Shown: positions 8,633-18,770 of the stretch, in pieces | Layout of the letters: each line of letters starts with the position of its first letter | How positions within the stretch are numbered: position 1 is the first letter of the stretch | NCBI RefSeq assembly: GCF_002899895.1 | Contig: NZ_PPEI02000002.1 | Location: forward strand, 496,001-560,000 | Source of the DNA: Chryseobacterium oncorhynchi | GTDB lineage: Bacteria > Bacteroidota > Bacteroidia > Flavobacteriales > Weeksellaceae | Length of the DNA: 64,000 bases | Reading direction: 5' to 3' | Notes under the pieces: model-generated | Told to the model about the DNA's origin: nothing | The model's database searches: none | The model's input: only the letters and a program-made list of their open reading frames with translations | Translations under genes and position numbers: made by a program

Positions 8633-10786
8633 TTATTTTACTGGTTTAATAGAAATTGCGAATCCGCCACTTCTTACCATTTTAAAATTAATTTTTGATT
8701 TGCTGTTAATCTCTTTTTTGTAGATGTTATAGCTTTGGGGATTATCAATATAATCAGCATCTTTTCCATCTTCATAGATTGTTGCCTCATATTTCTTTCC
8801 TTTGTCTAAGAATGAGAAATCTACCGTATATTCACGTTTGTTCTCATCAGTAATACCTCCTACAAACCAGTTTTCAGTACCTTTTGCTTTTCTTGCTGTA
8901 ATTACATAGTCACCTGGCTCCGCAGATAAGATTTTTGTATCATCCCAATCTGCTGCTACATCCTTGATAAACTGGAATGCATCCATATGTTTTTTGTAGT
9001 TCTCAGGAAGGTCTGCTGCCATCTGAAGAGGCATATACATTGTTACGTATAATGCAAGCTGTTTCGCTAATGTTGTTTTCACAAAACGCGTATCACCAGG
9101 GAAATAGTAATCTAGCTTAGTTTGGAAAATTCCTGGTGTATAATCCATTGATCCTCCCATCCATCTTGTAAACGGAAGAACTGTTTGGTGATCAGGTTTG
9201 TTACCTCCAAATGCTTCATATTCTGTTCCACGGGCAGCTTCTGCAGAAATGTAGTTTGGATACGTACGGCTTTCTCCTGTAGGACGCACAGATTCGTGAG
9301 AATTCACCATGATTTTATATTCATTAGCTTTTTCAGCAATTCTATAATAGTGGTTGATTGTCCATTGAGAATAATGATGCTCTCCTCTAGGAATTATATC
9401 TCCTACATATCCTGTTTTTACAGCATCATAACCGTATTTGTTCATGGTCTGGAAAGCTTTGTCTGCCCATCTTTCATAGTTCGTTGCAGAACCTGAAGTT
9501 TCGTGGTGCATGATGAGCTTAATTCCTTTGGAGTGTGCATATTCATTCAACATTTTGATATCAAAATCCGGGTAAGGAGTAATGAAGTCAAAAACAAATT
9601 CTTTAGAATGCCCGAACCAGTCTTCCCAACCGATGTTCCAACCTTCAATTAATAGCCCCTGGAATCCATTTTCTGCTGCAAAGTCGATATATTCTTTAAC
9701 TTTAGTGTTATTCGCAGCATGTTTTCCGTTAGGAGTTAACTTGGCAAAGTCAGTTTTGTCTATATGAACGTTTTCTTCTGTAGAATAAGCCCACTGAGAT
9801 TTCCCGATGATCATTTCCCACCAAACTCCCATGTATTTTGTAGGGTGAATGTAAGAAGTGTCTTTATATTTTGTAGGTTCGTTAAGGTTAAAGATCATTT
9901 TTGAATCCATCACCTGTTCTGCCTTTGGAGCAACGATAATGGTTCTCCATGGTGTTACTGACGGAGTCTGAATGTATCCTTTTGCACCTTGTCTGTCTGC
10001 TGTTAAATGCGTTTTAAACTTGAAGTTCTGCGCATCTACTTCCAAATGAGAAGCCGGATAATCCAATACTGCTGCTTCAGCAACGTTAATGTACAAAGGT
10101 TCCTTTCCTTCTTTCTTAAGCATTAAAGGAGACTGAACTGCATTTTTCACTAAACTCTGAGAGGCATTGGCATCGAATGCTTTATCCCATTTTGCCGGAA
10201 TTTCAGAAACTTTTGACTCCTGATATTGATATTCCTGAGAATCATAGTCTGCCACAAGCCACCATGCTTTCATATCTGTAGGAAAATCAATTTCAGAATC
10301 TTCTTCTCTGATTACGAAATAATTAAGATTTTTCTGCTGTGGAAATTCATATCTGAATCCAAGACCATCATTGAACAATCTGAACTTCACAACAATACTT
10401 CTGTCTGTAGAAGCCTGATTCAGCGTAAGTGCCAATTCGTTGTAGTGATTGATATAATTTTTCTTTTCTCCAAGAATCGGCTGCCAGGTCTCATTTTTGG
10501 AGTCTCTTTTTTCATCTACCTTAGCAAAACCGTTATTCAAATCGAATTTTGCATCTTCCGGCTTTGCGATTTCGGAAGCAAATTTTATGGCTGTGTCTTT
10601 AAATAATCTCAGTCCCAATTTTGAATCTTCAACTACCACCGCACCGTTGTATTTCAGATTATAGAAAGGAACTCCATCTTTCAATTGGAAGTTCATTTCA
10701 AATTTACCGTCCGGCGATTTTAAAGATTGTGCTTTCACACCTAACATCATTGAGAGCAAAAGGGCTCCAACTGTAATTTTCTTCAT
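8633..10786 (-). CDS. susB: GH97 alpha-glucosidase (SusB-like)
   Basis: This 717-residue periplasmic enzyme releases glucose from maltodextrins. It has a signal peptide (MKKITVGALLLSMMLGVKA), an N-terminal beta-supersandwich (about 20-275), a TIM barrel from about 290 and a C-terminal beta domain. Three glutamates fall at E429 (HHET), E498 (NSHES) and E522 (RGTEYE). Their spacing of 69 and 24 residues is the same as Glu439/Glu508/Glu532 of B. thetaiotaomicron SusB, so it belongs to the inverting glutamate subgroup of GH97 and not the retaining aspartate subgroup. It is the last gene of the susC-led unit, separated from the SusE-like gene by 81 bp that contain a hairpin. Confidence 0.93.
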   Translation of the reverse strand: MKKITVGALLLSMMLGVKAQSLKSPDGKFEMNFQLKDGVPFYNLKYNGAVVVEDSKLGLRLFKDTAIKFASEIAKPEDAKFDLNNGFAKVDEKRDSKNETWQPILGEKKNYINHYNELALTLNQASTDRSIVVKFRLFNDGLGFRYEFPQQKNLNYFVIREEDSEIDFPTDMKAWWLVADYDSQEYQYQESKVSEIPAKWDKAFDANASQSLVKNAVQSPLMLKKEGKEPLYINVAEAAVLDYPASHLEVDAQNFKFKTHLTADRQGAKGYIQTPSVTPWRTIIVAPKAEQVMDSKMIFNLNEPTKYKDTSYIHPTKYMGVWWEMIIGKSQWAYSTEENVHIDKTDFAKLTPNGKHAANNTKVKEYIDFAAENGFQGLLIEGWNIGWEDWFGHSKEFVFDFITPYPDFDIKMLNEYAHSKGIKLIMHHETSGSATNYERWADKAFQTMNKYGYDAVKTGYVGDIIPRGEHHYSQWTINHYYRIAEKANEYKIMVNSHESVRPTGESRTYPNYISAEAARGTEYEAFGGNKPDHQTVLPFTRWMGGSMDYTPGIFQTKLDYYFPGDTRFVKTTLAKQLALYVTMYMPLQMAADLPENYKKHMDAFQFIKDVAADWDDTKILSAEPGDYVITARKAKGTENWFVGGITDENKREYTVDFSFLDKGKKYEATIYEDGKDADYIDNPQSYNIYKKEINSKSKINFKMVRSGGFAISIKPVK

Positions 10787-10817
10787 AATGACTATTTATT
10801 AACTTAAAAAAATAGAT

Positions 10818-10843
10818 AAAGTGCTGCGGTAAAGCAGCACTTT
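10818..10843 (-). terminator. Intra-operon hairpin between the susE-like and susB genes
   Basis: The arms AAAGTGCTGC (10818-10827) and GCAGCACTTT (10834-10843) are perfect 10-mers with a six-base loop. On the minus strand the hairpin is followed, a few bases on, by a run of seven T just before susB. It could be a partial terminator lowering susB expression or a stability hairpin protecting the 3' end of the susCDE message. A processing site is also possible. Confidence 0.65.
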
Positions 10844-10867
10844 GCTTTTATAATTAAACTTAATGTA

Positions 10868-11974
10868 TTATAATGGTTTTATTGTGTAGACTCCTAGTTT
10901 TAAATCTACAGTAATTTTATAGGCACCTCCCGTACCATCAAATTTGATATTTCCATTGCTTCCTTTCGGTCCAATATACCCAGTGTTTCCATCAGCTGTT
11001 ATATTTCCCCAATCTAATTCTCCCCAGCTCTGCTGACCTAGAAATTTAAATTCAGAAGCTGCCGGAAGAGCAACTGTGTACTCAAATTTTCCATTTCCTA
11101 AATTACTCATCGGAATGGCTGTACCTGAATCCCAACCATTAACTGTACCAACTATGTATAAATTAGCCGGATTCCAATTATTAAGAGGGGACGGAGAAAC
11201 TGTAATTGATTTCTGTGCAGCATCTGCATCAATAACGATTTTATACATCCCTGTAGGTCCATTGAACTGAATATTTTCAGCCGGTGCAGCCACCAAGTTA
11301 GGAGACCAGGTTTTAAAATACCTATTTTCAGCCTTTATTTCCGCTACATCTAAACTATAATTTATAGGATTCCAATCCTGTTGTCCTAAAAATCTAAATG
11401 CTTTTCCATTTTCCAAATAAGTGTATATGGTAGAGAAATTATCATTTTTATAAAGAAGCTGTGCACTTGATGCATTCCAACCCACAGCAGAAGCTTCCCC
11501 TACAAGATAAAAAGATGGAAGTTCTGTCAAATATGGTGTTACTGTAATAGCAACAGGATTAGAATACAATGTTACATTTCCTACTTTTGATCTCATTCTG
11601 ACTTCAATTTGACTAGCTGCACCGGGTAAAATTCCAGCACTTAACATCATTTTGTTAAAATCGCGAATGGTATATGTTACAGTCTGATCTTTAGCAACTA
11701 CATCAACACTTTTTGCATCTTTAAAATTGGTACCTGCTTTAGCAATTTCAAATGCATTATTAAAAGCAACCTGAATATTAAATTTTGGGTTTACCCAATC
11801 AAATTTTATGGCTTTATCATTTTCATGATCCTTATCCAATATCAATACTTTCGCATCAGCTGCGAGGGAAGGGTTGGTACCCTCTCCTAAAACCGCCTGA
11901 TCTTCATCTTTTTCACAAGATATAACAAAGACTCCTATAACAAGGGCTATAAATATTTTAAAGAAATTTTTCAT
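10868..11974 (-). CDS. SusE/SusF-like starch-binding outer-membrane lipoprotein
   Basis: A 368-residue lipoprotein: the signal segment ends in the lipobox VISC, giving a lipidated Cys20 followed by acidic residues (EKDEDQ), a typical flavobacterial lipoprotein export pattern. An N-terminal SusE-type domain (about 35-150) is followed by two starch-binding-like modules that both contain a LVG/IVG...GW pattern (FYLVGEASAVGW at about 155 and LYIVGTVNGW at about 272) and W-rich FLGQQ(D/S)W strands. Those tryptophans are the likely glucan-stacking residues. It lies 15 bp after susD in the sus unit. SusE and SusF cannot be told apart without structure comparison; two modules resemble SusE more than the three-module SusF. 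Confidence 0.82.
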   Translation of the reverse strand: MKNFFKIFIALVIGVFVISCEKDEDQAVLGEGTNPSLAADAKVLILDKDHENDKAIKFDWVNPKFNIQVAFNNAFEIAKAGTNFKDAKSVDVVAKDQTVTYTIRDFNKMMLSAGILPGAASQIEVRMRSKVGNVTLYSNPVAITVTPYLTELPSFYLVGEASAVGWNASSAQLLYKNDNFSTIYTYLENGKAFRFLGQQDWNPINYSLDVAEIKAENRYFKTWSPNLVAAPAENIQFNGPTGMYKIVIDADAAQKSITVSPSPLNNWNPANLYIVGTVNGWDSGTAIPMSNLGNGKFEYTVALPAASEFKFLGQQSWGELDWGNITADGNTGYIGPKGSNGNIKFDGTGGAYKITVDLKLGVYTIKPL

Positions 11975-11989
11975 GTTTGTTATTTTATA

Positions 11990-13603
11990 TTAGTATCCAG
12001 GATTCTGAGAAAGATTACTGTTTAGGTTAAGATACTTGTTAGGAATAGGGAAAAGCAATTTATTGCTGGTAAGATCTGATCCATTCATGCTTCCACCTTT
12101 CCACTGCCATGTATAGCCAGAAGTAAATTTTCCGAAACGGATAAGATCCTGACGTCTGTAGCCTTCCCAATAAAGCTCTCTTCCTCTTTCATTCAATATA
12201 AAATCCGGAGTTAAAGCAGACTGCATTACAATAGGAGCTCCAGCTCTGGTTCTTAGTATATTGATGTAGTTTAAAGCAGAAGCTATACTTCCTTTTCCAT
12301 TTACTACAGCAAGTTCAGCATACATTAAATAAGCATCCGCCATTCTAAATAAAGGGAAATCTGCATCTACAAAATTTGCATCACTTCCATTGGATCCTGT
12401 TGAAGTCTTATTAGAAAATTTAATAAGCTTTGTACCTTGGTCAAATTTTAAATAATCTGAAATAGCAGCAGGATCAGTATTTCCAGCAACTTTCATCACC
12501 CTTGGGTCTGTATTGCCTACTGATTCCATAAATTCTTGTCTCACTCTATATCCCTGCCATCCAAAATCAATACCTAAAGTTACTCCTACTTCATTGGTAC
12601 AGTTTGCATGAACAAGGAATGTAGTGCCTCCGTAAGTTCTTGTTCTGATTCCATCAAAAGCTATCGGAAAAATAATTTCTTCCTGAGCTCCATTACTATT
12701 ATTATCTGCTTTAAATAAATTGTTAAAAGGAATTTGTGCCACTTTATAGCTTGAACCAATTACTTTTTCAACTTCTGCAAGGGCTTCAGTACTTTTATCA
12801 GCACCTGTATAAACTTTAGCGTTAAGGTATAGCTTTGCTTTTAGCATCCATATAGCTGCTTTATCAGCTCTTCCATATTCATTCATTCTAGGTGCAGGAA
12901 GTTCTCCTTCAATGGCATTCAGCTCACTAATCACATAATTGAACATAAATTCTCTGGACTGCATTACCGGCTTTGTTCCTAAAGGATCATTTTCTGTGAT
13001 AAATGGCATTTTTCCATAAATATCAATAGCGTGATAAAAAGATAAAGCTCTTAAAAATCTAGCTTCTGCTCTGAAAGTTTTGATTTGTGCTTTTAAATCT
13101 TCTGCAACTCCTCTTGAGGCAAGTTTCTCATCAGTTGTTTCTCTTAAATACTCGTTAACCAATCCTATCTGAAAGAAAACTCTTGCAAAAAAAGCTTCAT
13201 TAAAAATATTATCTGCATTCCATGTATTGAAATTCAGATCTCTGATTGTTGGATTATCACTTTCTCCCCAAGCGATCAGAGCTTCATCAGTAGTCAGCTC
13301 TTGTAATTGCCAATATCCTCTAAGATACTGCGAAAAACCTTCATTTGGACCTCCATCATCTTCAGCACCAAGGTCAGAATCTCCATTTCCTGCTTTTTGA
13401 CCCGTTACTGCAAGTCCAGCATATATTTTTGCCAAAAACTGCTTATAAGAAGCGGGGTTAGCATAAAATTGCTCTGATGTATATAATTCATCATCATTAA
13501 CTTTCACATCAAGATCATTTAAACATGACGATGTACTAAAAAGAAAAATACCTGCAATGGCTAAATTTCTTAATTTGAATATTTTTATCTTATTAAATTT
13601 CAT
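11990..13603 (-). CDS. susD: SusD/RagB family nutrient-binding lipoprotein
   Basis: A 537-residue surface lipoprotein that caps the SusC channel and binds the incoming glycan. The signal peptide ends with the lipobox TSSC and is followed by LNDLDVK. The TPR-like N-half contains the family landmark DEALIAWGESDNP and the region FRAEARFLRALSFYHAIDIYG, and the C-terminus has the conserved RGRELYWEGYRRQDLIRFGKF stretch before the final SQNPGY. It is located 12 bp after susC and 15 bp before the SusE-like gene, the standard order. Starch specificity is inferred from the GH13/GH97 partners. Confidence 0.93.
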   Translation of the reverse strand: MKFNKIKIFKLRNLAIAGIFLFSTSSCLNDLDVKVNDDELYTSEQFYANPASYKQFLAKIYAGLAVTGQKAGNGDSDLGAEDDGGPNEGFSQYLRGYWQLQELTTDEALIAWGESDNPTIRDLNFNTWNADNIFNEAFFARVFFQIGLVNEYLRETTDEKLASRGVAEDLKAQIKTFRAEARFLRALSFYHAIDIYGKMPFITENDPLGTKPVMQSREFMFNYVISELNAIEGELPAPRMNEYGRADKAAIWMLKAKLYLNAKVYTGADKSTEALAEVEKVIGSSYKVAQIPFNNLFKADNNSNGAQEEIIFPIAFDGIRTRTYGGTTFLVHANCTNEVGVTLGIDFGWQGYRVRQEFMESVGNTDPRVMKVAGNTDPAAISDYLKFDQGTKLIKFSNKTSTGSNGSDANFVDADFPLFRMADAYLMYAELAVVNGKGSIASALNYINILRTRAGAPIVMQSALTPDFILNERGRELYWEGYRRQDLIRFGKFTSGYTWQWKGGSMNGSDLTSNKLLFPIPNKYLNLNSNLSQNPGY

Positions 13604-13615
13604 TGTTAAAACGGA

Positions 13616-16348
13616 TTAAAAGTTAGCACTAACACCTAAAGTGAACATCCTTGCTCTTGGATAAATCGAATTATCGATTCCATTATTAAATATTTCAGGA
13701 TCTAGGTTTTTGTATTTGGTAATAACCAAAACATTCTGCGCTGCAACATACATTCTCAGAGAAGCATTCTCTCCAATGAATTTATTGAACGTATATCCTA
13801 CCGTAACGTTATCAAGCTTCAGGAAACTTCCATTTTTAAGATAGTAATCCGACATTTTATTGGCTGATATAAAATGTGTTGAATTGAAGTCTACAGGTGC
13901 ATTGTTAATTGTATTATCTACTGTATTATTAATATTCCCCAAGTGTGCTCTGTCTGCAGAGATCTGGTCATATACATAGTTTCCAATACTTGCTCTCCAA
14001 GCCATTGAGAAATCCCAGTTTTTTCCTAATGTTGCATTGGTCATTAGTCCCATTGTAACATCTGCCTGAGGTTTTTTATAATTGTATTTATCGGCAGAAG
14101 TAATTACCCCATCACCATTTCTGTCCACATAAGCTCCCTCTACAGGCATCCCGCTTTTATCATATACTTGTTGATACACCCAAAATGCATATGGAGAATA
14201 TCCTTCTCTAAAGGTCTGTACAAATCCACCTAAACCAACTCCTCCTCTGTCAATTCCATTAACTTCAAGCTGTTGAATGTTAATTTTATTATATGAAAGA
14301 TTATAGTTGAAGTTCAATGTAAAGTTCTCTTTTTGTATTGCCTTTATATCCAACCCAAGGTCAATTCCTTTGGACTGAAGTTTACCAATATTTTTAGGGC
14401 CAATAATTCTCAGGTTTTCAAGAGGTCCCTCAGGCACAATTGACAAAAGGTCTTTTGTATCCGCAAGATAAAAGTCCAAAGTACCTTTAATTCTGTTATT
14501 TAGCAATCCAAAGTCTAGCCCTACGTTATATTTTAAACTTTCTTCCCACTTTAAGTTTTGGTTATATCCATTTGCTTTTGCAATTTCATAAAACTGGTTT
14601 CCAAATTGGTAATAAAGCGTTGACGAAACATTATAAGTTTTGAAGTAGTCATACCTGTAAATTCCAATATCTTGTTGGCCTGTCTTCCCAACACTCGCTC
14701 TTAGTTTTAAATCTGAAATGCTACTATTTCCTTTTAAGAAATCCTCTTCAGAAATTTTCCAAGCAGCTGCAACTCCTCCAAAATCACCCCATCTGTTATC
14801 TTTACTGAATCTGGATGATCCATCCTTTCTATAATTAATAGTAAGTAAGTATTTATTCGCAAAACCTAAATTCAATCTTCCAAAGAACGCCTGTAGATTT
14901 ACATCAGGTTTAGAGTCTGGATTATAAAAATTGTTGGTTGGATCTAAAGTATAAAGCAAGGTGTTTCCTGATGCTGAACTTACTTTATGATAATTTTGAT
15001 ATTCATATCCTGCCATTGCCTCTAAATTAAACTTACCAAAAGTCTTGGTATAGTTAAACTGGGCATTTGCATTTTTGTTTAGGATGTTTTCATCAGAATA
15101 AGAATCTTCTCCATAGAAACCAAAAACATTTTTCACAGAATAATATCCGTTTCTTGAGTATTTATTGGTAACCACATGTCCGTCTAGTTCTTTACTATCC
15201 AAACCTGCATTTACAATTAATCTTAATTCAGGAAGGAAATGGAATTTATAGTCCATACTGATATTTCCAAAAAATCTTTTGAAATTTTGAACATCATGCT
15301 TGTTTCTAAGCATACTCACAGGGTTTGAAACACCATATGCTTTCAATACCTGCTGTCCATTTTCATTATCATATCTAGTCCATTCCGTATAACCGTCAAA
15401 TGGAGAGCCTGAATCATATACAGATTTTGTAGGATCATATGAAAGAGCATTTTTTATAGCATCTTCATTAGCCTTATTCTGAAACGTATAAGAATAGGTA
15501 CCAGTAATATTAAATTTTAAATGATCATCGAAAAAGCTTGGACTTAATGAAATATTTGCTGTTGTTCTTCTGTATCTGGACGTTATCAATAGTCCCGAGT
15601 TATCCATATTATCTACAGAAAAACGAGCAGGTACTTTACCAAATAAACTACCCGACACGGAAGCATTGATATCAGAAGTCACGGAAGTTCTAAATATTTC
15701 ATTCTGCCAATCCGTATTCGCCGTGCCCAATTTACCCGCCTTTTCAGGTGCAAACTGATTAATGATCGCTCGGAATTCATCTCCCGAGTACATTTTAACT
15801 TTTTTGGCTAACGTATTAACCGTAGTGAATGTATTTAAAGATACTCGGAGTCTTTTACTTCCTTTTTTTGTCGTAATTAAAATTACCCCATTAGATCCTC
15901 GTGAACCATAAATTGCTGTAGAAGCTGCATCTTTCAAAATAGAAAATGATTCAATATCATTCGGGTTAATTGTTGATAAAGAAACTCCATCTAAAGGCAA
16001 GCCATCTACTACTAATAATGGATCATTACTTGCATTTAAAGAAGAACCTCCTCGAATTCTAATCGTCGCCTCATTTCCTGGTGTACCAGACTGAGTAATT
16101 ACCAATCCCGAGGATCTACCGTTGATTAGCCCCTCGGCGGTAGTTACAGCGCCTTTGTTAAAATCTGCGGTGGTCAAAGCTGTAATAGATCCCGTAAGGT
16201 CAGTTTTCTTCTGCTTACCATACCCAATCAGTACAACTTCCTCTATCTTTTTCTCTTGAGGAATAGAGTCCTTAGTCTGCGCGTGCATTACTGTACTTGC
16301 CAGTAAAAAAGCAGGCGCTATTTTTAATACCGTTGTAAAATTCTTCAC
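13616..16348 (-). CDS. susC: SusC family TonB-dependent outer-membrane transporter (GTG start)
   Basis: A 910-residue outer-membrane channel for TonB-driven oligosaccharide import with SusD. After a signal peptide (about 1-23) comes a TonB-box-like EEVVLIGYG (36-44), the plug with VVDGLPLDGVSLSTINPNDI and GSRGSNGVILITTKKG, and a long beta-barrel ending in F (LGVSANF). The usual N-terminal carboxypeptidase-regulatory-like domain of about 90 residues is absent, so it is shorter than SusC (about 1,000). The codon at 16348 is GTG; between it and the upstream in-frame TGA there is no ATG, so GTG is the start. First gene of the susC-D-E-B unit. Confidence 0.93.
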   Translation of the reverse strand: MKNFTTVLKIAPAFLLASTVMHAQTKDSIPQEKKIEEVVLIGYGKQKKTDLTGSITALTTADFNKGAVTTAEGLINGRSSGLVITQSGTPGNEATIRIRGGSSLNASNDPLLVVDGLPLDGVSLSTINPNDIESFSILKDAASTAIYGSRGSNGVILITTKKGSKRLRVSLNTFTTVNTLAKKVKMYSGDEFRAIINQFAPEKAGKLGTANTDWQNEIFRTSVTSDINASVSGSLFGKVPARFSVDNMDNSGLLITSRYRRTTANISLSPSFFDDHLKFNITGTYSYTFQNKANEDAIKNALSYDPTKSVYDSGSPFDGYTEWTRYDNENGQQVLKAYGVSNPVSMLRNKHDVQNFKRFFGNISMDYKFHFLPELRLIVNAGLDSKELDGHVVTNKYSRNGYYSVKNVFGFYGEDSYSDENILNKNANAQFNYTKTFGKFNLEAMAGYEYQNYHKVSSASGNTLLYTLDPTNNFYNPDSKPDVNLQAFFGRLNLGFANKYLLTINYRKDGSSRFSKDNRWGDFGGVAAAWKISEEDFLKGNSSISDLKLRASVGKTGQQDIGIYRYDYFKTYNVSSTLYYQFGNQFYEIAKANGYNQNLKWEESLKYNVGLDFGLLNNRIKGTLDFYLADTKDLLSIVPEGPLENLRIIGPKNIGKLQSKGIDLGLDIKAIQKENFTLNFNYNLSYNKINIQQLEVNGIDRGGVGLGGFVQTFREGYSPYAFWVYQQVYDKSGMPVEGAYVDRNGDGVITSADKYNYKKPQADVTMGLMTNATLGKNWDFSMAWRASIGNYVYDQISADRAHLGNINNTVDNTINNAPVDFNSTHFISANKMSDYYLKNGSFLKLDNVTVGYTFNKFIGENASLRMYVAAQNVLVITKYKNLDPEIFNNGIDNSIYPRARMFTLGVSANF

Positions 16349-16552
16349 AATCTTATTTTTATAGTTTCGTTTTCAGTCTTGTTTCTAGCCCTTGGCCAGC
16401 GTTGCAATTTAAAAAAAAATTAGAATTATCATAATTTTAATATAATTTAAGATAAAATTATGTATATTACGAAACGCATTTTAGTTAGTTTTTTATCCAT
16501 CAATAGCTTACACGATGCTATGCAATACATAATATTTGTTTTAAGTTCATAA

Positions 16553-16576
16553 TAAGTTAAACATTTGTTTAACTTA
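16553..16576. promoter_or_regulatory. Palindromic candidate operator upstream of susC
   Basis: Eleven-base arms (TAAGTTAAACA and TGTTTAACTTA) flank a two-base TT centre without a mismatch. The site lies about 205 bp before the susC start and 105 bp before metG. Its symmetry and length suit a dimeric repressor or activator. No regulator gene is adjacent, so the binding protein is unknown. Confidence 0.55.
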
Positions 16577-16653
16577 AATTCATATTCAAAGCTGAAAAAC
16601 AGGAAGATTGTTCATAATAACTCCTCAAAGAGCGGTATTAAAGAGATAATCCT

Positions 16654-16661
16654 TATCTTTG
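16654..16661 (+). promoter_or_regulatory. -7 promoter element of metG
   Basis: TATCTTTG matches TAnnTTTG exactly and ends 20 bp before the metG ATG. No TTTG is found at the normal -33 distance. Confidence 0.6.
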
Positions 16662-16681
16662 CAGTCAAAACTTTACTATAA

Positions 16682-18718
16682 ATGTCAAACAGAAAGATGA
16701 TTACGGCAGCTTTGCCTTATGCAAACGGACCGGTTCATATAGGGCATTTGGCAGGTGTCTATATTCCTGCGGATGTTTACGCAAGATTTCAAAGAAGATT
16801 AGGAAAGGATGTAGCGTTTATCTGTGGTTCGGATGAACACGGTATTCCTATTACCATAAGAGCTAAAAAAGAGGGAGTTACTCCTCAAGATATTGTTGAT
16901 AAATATCACGGGATCATTAAAAAATCTTTTTCTGATCTTGGAATTTCATTCGATGAATATTCTAGAACAACTTCCCAAAATCATTATGAGACCAGTCAGG
17001 ATTTCTTCAAGGTTTTATATGAAAAAGGAAAATTTACAGAAGAGATTTCTGAGCAGTATTTTGATGAACAGGCGGGAGAATTCCTTGCAGACCGATATAT
17101 TGTAGGAACCTGCCCGAATTGTGGCAACGAGAATGCTTATGGTGATCAGTGTGAGAAATGTGGTTCTACCCTTTCTCCATCAGAATTGATCAACCCGAAA
17201 TCAATGCTAAGCGGAAATGTTCCTATCCTTAAGGAAACTAAGAACTGGTACCTTCCTTTAAATGAATATGAAGATTTCTTAAATGAATGGATCATTGAGG
17301 GTCATAAAGACGACTGGAAGCCGAATGTTTACGGACAGGTAAAATCTTGGCTGAACGATGGTTTGAAGCCTCGTGCTATGACAAGAGACCTGAACTGGGG
17401 TGTTCCGGTTCCACTTCCGAATGCAGAGGGGAAAGTTCTTTATGTTTGGTTTGATGCTCCTATCGGATATATTTCATTCACTAAAGAATGGGCGGAGAAA
17501 AACGGAAAAGACTGGAAAGATTACTGGCAAAGTGAAAGCAGTGACCTTGTACACTTCATTGGTAAGGATAATATTGTATTCCACTGTATTATCTTCCCTG
17601 CTATGATGAAGGCACATGGAGACTATATTATGCCTAAAAATGTTCCTGCTTTTGAATTCCTAAACCTTGAGAATGACAAAATCTCAACTTCAAGAAACTG
17701 GGCAGTTTGGGCGCACGAATATGTGGAAGAATTCCCTGGCCAACAAGATGTTTTAAGATATGCACTTCTTTCATCAGCTCCTGAAACTAAAGACAACAAC
17801 TTCACATGGAAAGATTTCCAAACGAAAAATAATTCTGAGTTGGTAGGAATCTTCGGAAACTTCATCAATAGAGTGGCAGTTCTTGTTCATAAATATTATG
17901 ATGGTGTTATTCCTCAGGGAGATGTAAACAGTCCGGAATTAAAAGAAATAAATAAAGCAGCAAAAGAAATTTCAGGATTCTTAGACAACTACGAGTTCAG
18001 AAACGCATTATCTGCATTAATGAACCTTGCAAGATTCGGAAACCAGTATCTTCAGACAGAAGAGCCTTGGAAGACCATTAAGGATAGTCCTGAGAAAGCA
18101 GCACAATCCTTATTTGTAGGAGCACAAATTGCAGTGGCTTTGGCTCAGTTGTGTGAACCGTTTATGCCTTTCAGCTCTGAAAAGTTATTGAATATGTTCA
18201 ATGTTGAAAAGAAAAGCTGGAGTGATGTTGAAACTCAATCTGTTTTAATTGAAACAGGTCACAAAATCAATGAAGCTTCTCTTCTTTTCTCAAAAATTGA
18301 AGATAATGTAATTGAAGCTCAGATTCAAAAGCTTGAAGACACTAAACAAAACAATAAAAAAACAAACCCTAACGCAAAACCAATGAAAGAGGAGATTACT
18401 TTTGATGATTTTACTAAAATAGATCTTAGAACAGCTACTATTCTGGAAGCTGAAAAAGTAGAAAAAGCAGACAAATTACTAAAACTGACTGTAGATACAG
18501 GTGTAGATGTAAGAACTGTGGTTTCAGGAATTGCAGAAAGCTTTACTCCTGAAGAACTTATTGGTAAGCAGGTGATGATTTTATTGAACCTTGCTCCAAG
18601 AAAAATCAGAGGAATTGAATCTCAGGGAATGTTGTTATTAACAACTAAACCAGATGGGAAACTATCTTTCGTAACACCGGATGACAGCAATGTTGAAAAC
18701 GGTATTGAGATCGGATAA
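16682..18718 (+). CDS. metG: Methionyl-tRNA synthetase with C-terminal tRNA-binding domain
   Basis: A 678-residue cytosolic enzyme that charges tRNA-Met. The class I HIGH motif is at 19-22 and a zinc knuckle with Cys144, Cys147, Cys157 and Cys160 follows. The second ATP motif reads KISTS (333-337) instead of KMSKS, a normal variant for this phylum. The anticodon-binding helical domain spans about 390-540 and an EMAP/Trbp111-type tRNA-binding OB domain ([20 protein letters not shown]) fills about 570-678, joined by an Asn/Lys-rich linker. Monocistronic with its own -7 element and a strong terminator. Confidence 0.97.
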   Translation: MSNRKMITAALPYANGPVHIGHLAGVYIPADVYARFQRRLGKDVAFICGSDEHGIPITIRAKKEGVTPQDIVDKYHGIIKKSFSDLGISFDEYSRTTSQNHYETSQDFFKVLYEKGKFTEEISEQYFDEQAGEFLADRYIVGTCPNCGNENAYGDQCEKCGSTLSPSELINPKSMLSGNVPILKETKNWYLPLNEYEDFLNEWIIEGHKDDWKPNVYGQVKSWLNDGLKPRAMTRDLNWGVPVPLPNAEGKVLYVWFDAPIGYISFTKEWAEKNGKDWKDYWQSESSDLVHFIGKDNIVFHCIIFPAMMKAHGDYIMPKNVPAFEFLNLENDKISTSRNWAVWAHEYVEEFPGQQDVLRYALLSSAPETKDNNFTWKDFQTKNNSELVGIFGNFINRVAVLVHKYYDGVIPQGDVNSPELKEINKAAKEISGFLDNYEFRNALSALMNLARFGNQYLQTEEPWKTIKDSPEKAAQSLFVGAQIAVALAQLCEPFMPFSSEKLLNMFNVEKKSWSDVETQSVLIETGHKINEASLLFSKIEDNVIEAQIQKLEDTKQNNKKTNPNAKPMKEEITFDDFTKIDLRTATILEAEKVEKADKLLKLTVDTGVDVRTVVSGIAESFTPEELIGKQVMILLNLAPRKIRGIESQGMLLLTTKPDGKLSFVTPDDSNVENGIEIG

Positions 18719-18738
18719 TCATTTTTGATTTAATATAT

Positions 18739-18770
18739 AAAGAGACTGCCTTTGGGTGGTCTCTTTTTTT
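18739..18770 (+). terminator. Intrinsic terminator of metG
   Basis: Arms AAAGAGAC and GTCTCTTT, extended by GU and GC pairs, are followed by seven T on the plus strand, 20 bp after the metG stop. Confidence 0.85.

Larger units (their letters stand above)
16349..16681. other. Divergent susC / metG regulatory region
   Basis: This 333-bp AT-rich spacer contains the start of the susC unit (minus) and the metG promoter (plus). The notable element is a palindrome at 16553-16576. On the susC side a TAAATTG box near 16406-16412 is one base short of the -7 consensus, so the susC promoter is not firmly placed. Confidence 0.6.
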
